A stretch of 64,000 nucleotides of DNA. It comes from CAVVTR01 sp963751245. GTDB taxonomy: Bacteria; Acidobacteriota; Thermoanaerobaculia; Thermoanaerobaculales; Thermoanaerobaculaceae. The notes under the pieces were generated by a model. It was not told the DNA's origin and searched no databases. It worked only from the letters and a program-made list of their open reading frames with translations. Both the position numbers and the translations under genes were made by a program. Positions 55,531 through 63,250 of the stretch are shown here, one piece after another (positions within the stretch are counted from its first letter, which is position 1; every line of letters begins with the position of its first letter). Location of the stretch: assembly GCA_963751245.1 (NCBI GenBank), contig CAVVTR010000009.1:1-64000 (forward strand), read 5' to 3'.

Positions 55531-56244
55531 ATGACAGGACGACCGCAACGCCGCCGCCACCCCCGTTTCGACGTGGACCGGCTGCCCGGGATCCTCAGCC
55601 TTGCCGTGGGCACGGAGGTCGTGAACATCAGCGTCTCCGGGCTCGGAGTGCGCTCGGAGGCGCCCCTGCGCATCGGCCGGAGGCTGTCGTTCCAGCTCGG
55701 GCGCGGGGAGCAGTCCCTGGACCTGTCGGGAACGGTGCAGTGGTGCCGCCTGTGCCGGCGGCAGCGTCCCGAGGACGGCCAGTGGGTGGCGGTCTACGAG
55801 GCGGGGATCGCCTTCGACACCGTGCTGACACAGCAGCAGCGTGAGATCCTCCGGCTGATGGGGAAGACCACCATGGTCACCCCGGAGCGCCGCTTCCACG
55901 GACGCTACGGCGTCGGGGACGGCCACACCATGACCATGGAGGCCGAGAACGAGCTCCGCGTGCGGCGCATCAGCCGTTCCGGCATGCTCGTGGAGACCGA
56001 CGCCGCCCTGGATCCGGAGTCCATGGTGGACGTCGACGTCAGCCTCGGCGAGGTGCCGTTCCACTGCGTCGCGAGGGTGGTCACGGTGGAGGAGAAGACC
56101 GCCGGCGGCGCCAGGGTCGTGGCCATGGGCATGGAGTTCGTGGAGACGTCGCCGGACAACCTCGCGGTGCTCGAGCGCTTCCTCCAGTCTCAGCTGGAGT
56201 CCCAGCACGACACCGCCGGGGTGACCCTGGACGCCGAGAACTGA
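55531..56244 (+). CDS. Tandem PilZ-domain protein
   Basis: 237 aa. First PilZ (residues 5-110): RRRHPRFDVDRLPGI supplies R-x3-R and VVNISVSGLGVRSEAPL supplies [DN]-x-S-x2-G, so c-di-GMP binding is likely. Second (115-225): PERRFHGRYGV keeps R-x3-R, but the other motif is VRRISRSGMLVETD, with Arg where Asn/Asp is usual, so binding may be altered. No membrane segment. Possibly regulates motility or surface polysaccharide in response to c-di-GMP. ATG 55531 or GTG 55525 could start it. Confidence 0.85.
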   Translation: MTGRPQRRRHPRFDVDRLPGILSLAVGTEVVNISVSGLGVRSEAPLRIGRRLSFQLGRGEQSLDLSGTVQWCRLCRRQRPEDGQWVAVYEAGIAFDTVLTQQQREILRLMGKTTMVTPERRFHGRYGVGDGHTMTMEAENELRVRRISRSGMLVETDAALDPESMVDVDVSLGEVPFHCVARVVTVEEKTAGGARVVAMGMEFVETSPDNLAVLERFLQSQLESQHDTAGVTLDAEN

Positions 56245-56262
56245 CGGCGGGCCGCCTCCCCG

Positions 56263-56628
56263 TCAGTGGACGCTGGCGGGTGCCTCCTCCTCCTCCTCCC
56301 AGCCGTGGCTCAGGACGAAGAAGTACGACGCGATCCGGTCGGTCTCCGTCTCCTGGATGAGCTCGAAGACGTGCTCGTCGTCCCGCTCCTGGGGCGCCGC
56401 CTGAGCGTAGGTGACGTGCTCCGGCGACAGGAGCAGCTCGCCCAGGGGGTGCTTGCCGCGCATCAGCTGGACGACGAGGGTGCCGTCGTCGTCCGCGGTG
56501 AAGGTCCAGTGCAGGTCCTCGTCGTCGTACAGCATGGCCTCGGGGGTCCCGGCGCGGAGGATGCAGTTGGGGTGGCGGCCCAGCCAGGCCCAGAACACGT
56601 CGAACGGCAGGGTGAACGGTGCGTCCAT
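56263..56628 (-). CDS. Acidic protein of unknown function
   Basis: 121 aa from ATG 56628. MDAPFTLPFDVFWAWLGRHPNC, then LYDDEDLHWTFTADDDGTLVVQLMRGKHPLGELLLSPEHVTY and a very acidic end (GWEEEEEAP). A predicted soluble alpha/beta protein without signal or membrane segments. Convergent with the PilZ gene, 18 bp apart. No family recognised; coding is supported by codon composition and the tight fit between neighbours. Confidence 0.65.
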   Translation of the reverse strand: MDAPFTLPFDVFWAWLGRHPNCILRAGTPEAMLYDDEDLHWTFTADDDGTLVVQLMRGKHPLGELLLSPEHVTYAQAAPQERDDEHVFELIQETETDRIASYFFVLSHGWEEEEEAPASVH

Positions 56629-56737
56629 GGCGTCTCGATGCTCCTCGCGGCGTCCCGGCCGCCGGAGCGGAGGTGCGCCGGGGGCAGGATACCGCTTTCC
56701 CCCCGCCTCTGCGCCGCCGCTCCCCCCCGCGCGGCGC

Positions 56738-58531
56738 CTACGGGCGCGGCGCCGGCTCCGGAGAGTGGGCGAGGACCCAGTCGCCGATCAGCTGGAGCGC
56801 CTCCGGGGCGATGGTCGTCTCGATGCCGGCGTACTCCGACGGCGCGCCGGTGCTGGCCGGCTGGAGCAGGTGGTTGAGCCCCGGGAGCGTCCTGATCGTC
56901 ACGTCGTGGTTGCCGCCGGCCCGCAGCGCCGCGGCGATGGCTCCGAGGTTCTCCTCCGCGGGCACCTGCAGGTCCTTCGCGCCGCCGACGGCGAGCACGG
57001 GGCAGTGCACGCGCTCGAGGGCCGTCGCGGGGTCGTAGTCGAGCAGCCCGCGCATCCAGGGCGAGGTCATCTGCGCGGCTTCCCGGGCGAAGGCGGCGTC
57101 GAGGGCCTGCGTCTGCTCGTCGCTCATGGAGCCCCGGTCCGGGGCGTCGCTGCGGAGCACCTCGACGATGGCGGCGCGGGCCTTCGCGTCGTCCGGGTTG
57201 CGGTCGAGGGCGGCGAAGCAGCGTCTCTGCGTCTCGGCGGCCTTCGCCACGGCCGCCGCATCGGCGCCGCCGGCCTGGAGGATGAGGGTGCTCTGCTCCT
57301 CGATGATGCGCCTCAGGGGGACGCCGGGGGCCTCCAGGAGCACGATGAAGGCGACGTCACCCGAACGGGCGGCGGCCTTGGGCGCCACGATGCCTCCCTC
57401 GCTGTGGCCGATGAGCCCGATGGCGCGGGGGTCGATCCCGGCCCGGCCCTTGAGGAACGCCACACCGGCCAGCGCGTCGCCGACGAAGTCGTCGTCGGTG
57501 GCGCCCGCGAAGGTGCCGGTGGACGCCCCCGTGCCGCGGTCGTCCACGCGGAGAACGGCGATGCCCCGCCGGGTGAGGGCGTCCGCCAGGACCAGGAAGG
57601 GCTTGTGGCCGAAGACGGTCTCGTCACGGTCCTGGGGACCGGAGCCGGTGATCAGCACCACCGCCGGGAACGGCCCGCCCGACGGCGGCGTGGTCAGCGT
57701 GCCGGCCAGGGTGAGGCCCGCTCCGGTGTTGGGCACCTCGACGTCCCGGGAGAGGTAGGGGAGGGGCGCGGTGGGCTCCTGCGGCCGGCGCACCGGCGCC
57801 GCGTCCCCGGTTCGCTTCAGGTCGAGGGGGAAGCGGGCGCCCGCCTGCGACCACGTGCCCTCCAGCAGCCCCGGGCCCTTCAGCATGCCGGTGTAGCGGC
57901 CGCCGACGGCGGGCACCTCGAAGGTGACGGCGTCTCCCTGCACCGTCACGCTGGTCACGGTGATTCCCCGGGCGTTCTGATCGGGGCTGTCCATGGTCGC
58001 GGACGTCGAGCCGTCGGGTTTGGTCGCGATGTGGAAGACGACCCGCAACGCGCCTCCGGGCACCTCCAGGGTGCCCTCCCACGTGCCCAGGACCGGCTTC
58101 GGATCACCGGGCGGCGGCGGGGCCGCGGGGGCCGTGGCCCGGCGCTGGAGGGTGAGCGGCAGGGACCCACCCGGCTGGTGCCAGGTGCCGGCGAGAGTCG
58201 AGGATCCGGTCAGCCTGCCCTCGAAGAACCCCCTGACGGTCTTCACCTCGAGCCGGACGGTGCCGCCGGCCAGGGTGACGCTGTCCACGGGGATGCCGTG
58301 GGCGCCCTGGTCCGGGCTGTCCATGGTGGCCGCAAAACCACCGGCGGCGGCGGCGTGGATGTGGAACACGACCTTCAGGGTCCTTCCGGGGACGCTGAGC
58401 GTCCCCTCCCACGTGCCGGCGAGCCCGGGCGCCGGCGCAGCTCCCGGCGCGGCGGTTCCGGATGCGCTGGCCGCGCCCACCCCCGCGAGGCCGATGACGA
58501 TGCCGAGCACTGCGTGAAAGAGCCTTCTCAC
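56738..58531 (-). CDS. Exported alpha/beta hydrolase with two N-terminal beta repeats
   Basis: 597 aa from GTG 58531 with GGAGGG upstream. Signal peptide FHAVLGIVIGLAGVGAASA. Two similar repeats of about 105 residues follow: LAGTWEGTLSVPGRTLKVVFHI with MDSPDQGAHGIPVDSV, and LGTWEGTLEVPGGALRVVFHI with MDSPDQNARGITVTSV. Then a serine hydrolase: VLITGSGPQDRDETVFGHKPFL, VLRVDDRGTGAS, nucleophile IGLIGHSEGGIVAPKAA, acid VLAVGGAKDLQVP, His LPGLNHLLQP. The hydrolase part resembles secreted dienelactone hydrolase/BAAT-like peptidase-esterases. The repeats may bind a hydrophobic ligand (inference). Confidence 0.85.
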   Translation of the reverse strand: MRRLFHAVLGIVIGLAGVGAASASGTAAPGAAPAPGLAGTWEGTLSVPGRTLKVVFHIHAAAAGGFAATMDSPDQGAHGIPVDSVTLAGGTVRLEVKTVRGFFEGRLTGSSTLAGTWHQPGGSLPLTLQRRATAPAAPPPPGDPKPVLGTWEGTLEVPGGALRVVFHIATKPDGSTSATMDSPDQNARGITVTSVTVQGDAVTFEVPAVGGRYTGMLKGPGLLEGTWSQAGARFPLDLKRTGDAAPVRRPQEPTAPLPYLSRDVEVPNTGAGLTLAGTLTTPPSGGPFPAVVLITGSGPQDRDETVFGHKPFLVLADALTRRGIAVLRVDDRGTGASTGTFAGATDDDFVGDALAGVAFLKGRAGIDPRAIGLIGHSEGGIVAPKAAARSGDVAFIVLLEAPGVPLRRIIEEQSTLILQAGGADAAAVAKAAETQRRCFAALDRNPDDAKARAAIVEVLRSDAPDRGSMSDEQTQALDAAFAREAAQMTSPWMRGLLDYDPATALERVHCPVLAVGGAKDLQVPAEENLGAIAAALRAGGNHDVTIRTLPGLNHLLQPASTGAPSEYAGIETTIAPEALQLIGDWVLAHSPEPAPRP

Positions 58532-58794
58532 GGACCCACCCTCCTCCCGCCCCGGTCAGGCCGCCCTCGCGGGCGCGGAGCGCCGGGAGCGGGCCATGCG
58601 GTCCTGCCGCCGTGGGCCGGCAAGGGCTGCGCCCGGCGGCTCGGCACGCTCCCGCGCCAAGTATCCTCCATCCGTCGCGGATTTGGCGTGCCCGGCGGGC
58701 CGGCGCCGTACCATGCGAGATGGCCGCGCCGGGCCGATATTGGGGAGTGGTTCCCCGCGGCCCGGATGCGGGGGCGGCCCGGCGGGAGGGTGGC

Positions 58795-59226
58795 ATGCGC
58801 ATCGCGATCCTTGGCGTGTTCCTGGCGGTGGTCGCGGGTGCGGTGGCGGCGCAGCAGCCCGCGGGAGCGCCGGCGGAGCCGCACCCCTCCTTCCGCCTCG
58901 ACCTCAGCCCCCTCGTGCTTCCGGGGTACGAACCCGCCCGGGAGCTCCGTATGGCCCTGTGGGACTCGCCGATGAGCCGGTTGGAGCTGGCCGTCGCCCG
59001 GGAGCAGTGGGCCGTGCGCCACCCCGGGCCGGTGGGCCTGGTGACGCCGTTCGAGCGGGCGCAGTTGCCGCTGCGCCTGAGCTTCGACTCCGGCGCGCAG
59101 TCGGCGTTCATGGGACCCTGGAACCCGCAGTGGCAGCAGCTCACCTGGCAGGAGAGGGTGGCCGCGGGGGCGCAGACGGGGCTGTTCCTGTGGGTCGTCG
59201 TCGGGGCCGCGCGCCACCTCCACTGA
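58795..59226 (+). CDS. Small exported protein of unknown function
   Basis: 143 aa. ATG 58795 after GGGAGGG. Signal peptide RIAILGVFLAVVAGAVAAQQ, then a soluble part (FRLDLSPLVLPGYEPARELRM, LRLSFDSGAQSAFMGPWNPQWQQLTWQERV) and a C-terminal hydrophobic stretch GLFLWVVVGAARHL. No family recognised. Divergent from the hydrolase gene. Confidence 0.65.
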   Translation: MRIAILGVFLAVVAGAVAAQQPAGAPAEPHPSFRLDLSPLVLPGYEPARELRMALWDSPMSRLELAVAREQWAVRHPGPVGLVTPFERAQLPLRLSFDSGAQSAFMGPWNPQWQQLTWQERVAAGAQTGLFLWVVVGAARHLH

Positions 59227-59555
59227 GCCGGCGCGACCTTCCGCCGCCGCAGGAGCCCTCGCGCCCCGCTCCGTCGAGACCTCCGGGAACGCTCACGGGA
59301 GAGCCGGGACACACCCGACGTCCGGGAGGCGGAGGATCTCGCCCGGGAGCTCGGGGACGTGGTGATGGTGGGCGCCGAGCCCCGCCGCCGCGATCTCCGG
59401 CGGGCGCAGCGTTGCGGACGCCTCGGGGTGGGCCTGCGGCGCCGTGTCCGCGGGGACCGTCCTCGTGGGGCGGGTCCCCCGCCCGGTGGTGTGCGATGAT
59501 GGCGGCGGCGCCGGGTCCCCGGACGCGGCGCGAGACCATGCGAGGAGCACCGTCC
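59227..59555. other. 329-bp region without a supported gene
   Basis: Between the small exported protein and the TlpA-like gene. Open frames on both strands cross it, but none has a ribosome site or recognisable product. No hairpin or promoter stood out. Confidence 0.55.
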
Positions 59556-60119
59556 ATGAAGCGAGCCGCCACCCTCACCGTCCTCGGGCTCACCCTTCTC
59601 ACCCTTGCCGCCTGTGCCAAGAAGAAGGAGCCGACACCGGCGGAGGCGACCCTGACCAGGGTCGGACAGCCGGCGCCGGTGTTCAGCGTCACGGAGGTCG
59701 GGGGTGACACGTTCGACCTCGCCGCCCTGCGGGGGCGGGTGGTGCTCCTCAACTTCTTCGCCACCTGGTGCCCGCCGTGCCGCGAGGAGATGCCGCGCCT
59801 CGAGAAGGACGTGTGGCAGCGCTTCAAGGGGCCGCGCTTCGCCATGGTGGCGCTGGGCCGCGAGCACACCAACGAGGTGCTCGCGGGGTTCGGGGAGAAG
59901 AACGGGCTGACGTTCCCCATCGCCGGTGATCCCGGCCGGGGCGTCTACAAGCACTACGCGTCGTCGTTCATCCCGCGCAGCGTGGTGGTCGGCCCCGACG
60001 GGACCATCATCTATCAGACCTTCGGCTACGAGGCCAAGGACTTCGACGGCATGATCGCCGCCATCGCGAAGGCCGTCGAGGCGGCGCCGGGCGTCAGCGC
60101 GGCCGCAGCGACTCGATGA
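59556..60119 (+). CDS. TlpA/ResA-like thioredoxin lipoprotein
   Basis: 187 aa. ATG 59556 after GAGGAGC. Lipobox TLAAC with Cys 20, so membrane-anchored facing the periplasm. Thioredoxin fold with active site FFATWCPPCREEMP (Cys 72 and 75) and the cis-Pro region SSFIPRSVVVGPDG. AlkA/TlpA-type proteins reduce disulfides, for example for cytochrome c maturation. Overlaps the convergent PD40 gene by 26 bp at the 3' end. Confidence 0.92.
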   Translation: MKRAATLTVLGLTLLTLAACAKKKEPTPAEATLTRVGQPAPVFSVTEVGGDTFDLAALRGRVVLLNFFATWCPPCREEMPRLEKDVWQRFKGPRFAMVALGREHTNEVLAGFGEKNGLTFPIAGDPGRGVYKHYASSFIPRSVVVGPDGTIIYQTFGYEAKDFDGMIAAIAKAVEAAPGVSAAAATR

Positions 60120-61089
60120 ACCCCGCGTCGATCCAGTAGATATCCGACTGGCCGTTGCCGGGCTCTCCCTGCATCCGCTCGAGATCGGCGTAGCGCAGCG
60201 GGGAGGCCGATCGGGCCGGCACCGTGTTGCGGGTGCTCTGGAAGAAGAGGTACCGCCCGTCGGGGCTCAGCGACGCCGACCACTCGCCGGCCGGGGAGTT
60301 CACCGCCGGTCCCATGTTGACCGCGTCGGTCCAGGTGCCGTCCTCCTTGCGGAAGCTGACGAGGTAGTCGACGCCGCCGAGCCCGCCCTCCCTCGGCACC
60401 GAGCCGAAGATCAGGTAGCTCTCGTCGGGGGCCACGAAGGAGTTGAACTGCTGGGGGGTGGTGTTGATCTGCTCCGGCAGCCGCTCGGGCTCCTGGTAGC
60501 GGCCACCGGCGAGGGACGACCGGTACAGCGCCTCGCCGCCGCCGGAGCGGCGGGTGAAGTACATCGTCCCGTCCCGGGTGAGGGAGGGGAAGTACTCGTT
60601 GTCCGTGGAGTTGACGGGGCCGCCCAGGTTGGCGGGCTCGCTCCACCCCGTCCCCGTGCGTTCCATGACCCACACGTCGGTGTTCCCGGGTTCCGTGGCA
60701 CCCGCCGTCCGGGGACGCGCGGAGACGAAGAAGAAGCGTTGTCCGTCCGGCGAGATGGCCGGCTCGATGTCGTTCCACGTCCCCGAGAACGACGCCACCT
60801 CGGGGGTGGTCCACGCCCCGTCCACCCGCCGCATCGCCACGATGGTGCCGCGGCCGCCGAACACGACGGTGAAGTAGAGCTCCGAGCCGTCCGGGGTCAT
60901 GGCCACGTCGCGCTCGGCCAGGCCGGTGGACACGATCCCCGGCGCGAACAGCGCCGCCGTGGCGCCCGGCGGGGCCTGGCCCAGGTAGTCGCCGGTGAGC
61001 CGTGGCGTTTCCGTGGCGCTCCGCGTGCAGCCCGCGGCGGCCAGCACGGTGGCGAGGAACAGGGGGGCGAGGGTCGCTCTCGTCGTCAT
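60094..61089 (-). CDS. PD40/WD40-like beta-propeller lipoprotein
   Basis: 331 aa. Signal and lipobox VLAAAGC (Cys 21). Repeats of the TolB/PD40 type: VAMTPDGSELYFTVVF, EPAISPDGQRFFFVSARP, YFPSLTRDGTMYFTRRSGG, SFVAPDESYLIFGSVP, SASLSPDGRYLFFQSTRN, about six blades. A periplasmic or surface propeller likely to bind a protein or peptide; partner unknown. Confidence 0.88.
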   Translation of the reverse strand: MTTRATLAPLFLATVLAAAGCTRSATETPRLTGDYLGQAPPGATAALFAPGIVSTGLAERDVAMTPDGSELYFTVVFGGRGTIVAMRRVDGAWTTPEVASFSGTWNDIEPAISPDGQRFFFVSARPRTAGATEPGNTDVWVMERTGTGWSEPANLGGPVNSTDNEYFPSLTRDGTMYFTRRSGGGEALYRSSLAGGRYQEPERLPEQINTTPQQFNSFVAPDESYLIFGSVPREGGLGGVDYLVSFRKEDGTWTDAVNMGPAVNSPAGEWSASLSPDGRYLFFQSTRNTVPARSASPLRYADLERMQGEPGNGQSDIYWIDAGFIESLRPR

Positions 61090-61289
61090 GGGGGGGCTCC
61101 CTTCAGGGCGCGCTCGGCGTCGCGCTTCGGAGATGGGTACGCGTCCGCCCCGACGGTGGTTTCACATGAGCGGACCGCGGCCCACGCAGGCGGAGGCAGG
61201 CAGCGCTTCTCCGGCGGCCGGGCGTGCGAGCCCGTGCCGTGCAGCGCCGGACCGAAGGCCGCCGGCCCGCTCGGACCGCGCCTCTCCGG

Positions 61290-63083
61290 TCAGGCGGGGC
61301 CCTGGCGGCGGAGCAGCCGCGGCGTGAGGATCAGGGCGATGCCGTAGGCGGCGAAGCCGATCACGAGGGTGGCCGGCCGGCCCTGCGGGAGGTCCTGAGC
61401 GACGAGCTTGATGCCGCCCAGGACGAGAAGCGGGTAGGCCAGCCACGCCAGCTCGGCCAGCCCCGAGCGGCGCCCCAGGGCGGCGACGAGGACCGCCGTG
61501 CCCGAGAGGACCACGGTGCGCACGGTTGCCAGCACCGCGGGGTCGGACCAGCTCTCGCGGCCGGCGGCGAGGTGCATCACCGTGAGGACGAGCAGGCCGC
61601 CCACGCCAACGGCCGCGAGGACGGCGGCGAGCAAGTGGGGCAGCCGCGAGGACCAGGGTTGCGCGTTCCGGAAGCGTCCGGCCGCCAGCACTGCGTAGCA
61701 GGCGACTGCGGCGCCGAGCACGAGCCAGCCGGGCCCGGCGAACGGCCCCCAGGGGTGCGAGACGGGAGTGACGAAGATCCTCGTGGCCCCGGCCACGAGC
61801 CCCGTCGCGAGCCCGGCGGCGAGGATGTAGGTGACGCTGTGGGCGCGGAGGGTGACACGGTCGAAGCGGCCGCCCAGGGCGGCGGCGGCCAGGGCCAGGG
61901 CGCACCAGATCCCGGCCAGCACTCCTCCGGCCGCCACCAGCAGGCTGCCGGACACGGTGAAGACCAGCGCCAGGGAGGTGTAGAAGACGAAGTTGACCCC
62001 GCGCCCCAGGCGGCGGTCCACGAAGGCGAACGCGACGGCGTAGCAGGCGGCGGCCGTGACGAGGGCGGCGGCGCCCAGGGTGCCGGTCCCCGAGCCCGCG
62101 GTCCGCGCCACGGCCACGGCGCCGCCGAACCCCACCACCAGCGCCGCCACGGTCTGCAGCGACTCGAAGACGTTGACGTCCCGGCGCCGCACCAGGGTGC
62201 GCACCGCGATGGTCGCGAGGTAGCCGACCAGGAGGCCGACGGCGACGGTCTCCACGGCGGGCACCGAGAGGGTGGCGTAGGTCTCGGGCGGCCCCCCCGG
62301 CTGGGAGCCGAGGGAGACCATCTCCAGCACGACGAGGTCGGCGACGCCGGCCGTCACCCAACGCAGCCCGAACCAGTGGCGTTCGTACGTGATCCACACC
62401 GCCGTGATGCCCAGCGCCACGAGGAACCCGGCGAACAGCGCCATGGCGTGGGTGGCGACGAGGAGCACGAAGGCGGTGGACAGCGCGGCGAGGGTGACCG
62501 CCCACGCCAGGGCGTGGAGGGTGCGCCGCCAGGCGGTGACGAGGCCGGCGGTGGCGAGCACGGCGAGGGCCGCCGCCGCGGCGGGCACGGAGAGGACGTG
62601 CAGGCGGGTCGTCGCCTCCCACACGATGGGGTAGGCGATGATCGCCGAGGTGACGCCCAGAAACTCCGCGCTCAGCGTCCTGCGGGCGGCGCCGGCGCGG
62701 TCGGCGAGGACGAGCCAGAGGACCGCGTAGACGAGTCCGACGGCGACGCCGGCGCCGCGGGGCAGGGTGCCGGCGTCCGTGAGCGCCCGCAGCAGCCAGG
62801 CGCCGCCGAAGATCAGGAACGAGCGTCCCGCCAGCGGCAGCACCGCCGAGGCCGTCTGCCGGATCGTGTCGGCGGGGTCGGCCTCGTCGAAGACGGCCGC
62901 GGCCCAGGGTCCTGGCGCGGCGGGGACGGCCCCGGCGGGCGTGCTCGTGCTCGTCGCGGCCGCCACCTGCGCCGCGGGTCCGCGGTCCGTGCCCTCCAGC
63001 GCGGCGAGGCGCGACCTCACCTCATCGAGGGCCTGCGACAGCTCTTCGACCCTCGCCTCCAAGCGGATGACCCGGTCGTCCAT
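61290..63083 (-). CDS. DUF2339-type polytopic membrane protein
   Basis: 597 aa from ATG 63083. A short coiled coil MDDRVIRLEARVEELSQALD is followed by a Pro/Ala-rich linker and then about 16-18 hydrophobic helices to the end (GFAAYGIALILTPRLLRR). A coiled coil before many helices matches DUF2339, whose function is unknown. A cell-envelope role is plausible. No conserved catalytic motif visible. The 200 bp between its end and the PD40 gene holds nothing recognisable. Confidence 0.75.
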   Translation of the reverse strand: MDDRVIRLEARVEELSQALDEVRSRLAALEGTDRGPAAQVAAATSTSTPAGAVPAAPGPWAAAVFDEADPADTIRQTASAVLPLAGRSFLIFGGAWLLRALTDAGTLPRGAGVAVGLVYAVLWLVLADRAGAARRTLSAEFLGVTSAIIAYPIVWEATTRLHVLSVPAAAAALAVLATAGLVTAWRRTLHALAWAVTLAALSTAFVLLVATHAMALFAGFLVALGITAVWITYERHWFGLRWVTAGVADLVVLEMVSLGSQPGGPPETYATLSVPAVETVAVGLLVGYLATIAVRTLVRRRDVNVFESLQTVAALVVGFGGAVAVARTAGSGTGTLGAAALVTAAACYAVAFAFVDRRLGRGVNFVFYTSLALVFTVSGSLLVAAGGVLAGIWCALALAAAALGGRFDRVTLRAHSVTYILAAGLATGLVAGATRIFVTPVSHPWGPFAGPGWLVLGAAVACYAVLAAGRFRNAQPWSSRLPHLLAAVLAAVGVGGLLVLTVMHLAAGRESWSDPAVLATVRTVVLSGTAVLVAALGRRSGLAELAWLAYPLLVLGGIKLVAQDLPQGRPATLVIGFAAYGIALILTPRLLRRQGPA

Positions 63084-63199
63084 CTCCCCCCCTCGGGTGT
63101 GGCCGTCTCGTGGTGGCGGTCTGAGGATGAGTATATCCCGATCGATCGAAGAGGGTTGCGCCGGCGCCGGTCCGGCCGGGGGGTGGCGGGCGGGAACAG

Positions 63200-63225
63200 C
63201 GCGGGGGGCCCGGAGGCCCCCCGCG
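63200..63225. terminator. Hairpin after the S41 protease gene, 11-bp perfect stem
   Basis: CGCGGGGGGCC, loop CGGA, GGCCCCCCGCG, 25 bases past the minus-strand stop at 63251. Confidence 0.65.
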
Positions 63226-63250
63226 TCGTCACAGCCTGTCCCGCCGCGTG

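Noticed and set aside
59293..59550. Minus-strand frame of 85 codons in the gap before the TlpA-like gene
   Set aside because: No ribosome site, no recognisable domain and Pro/Ala-biased composition.
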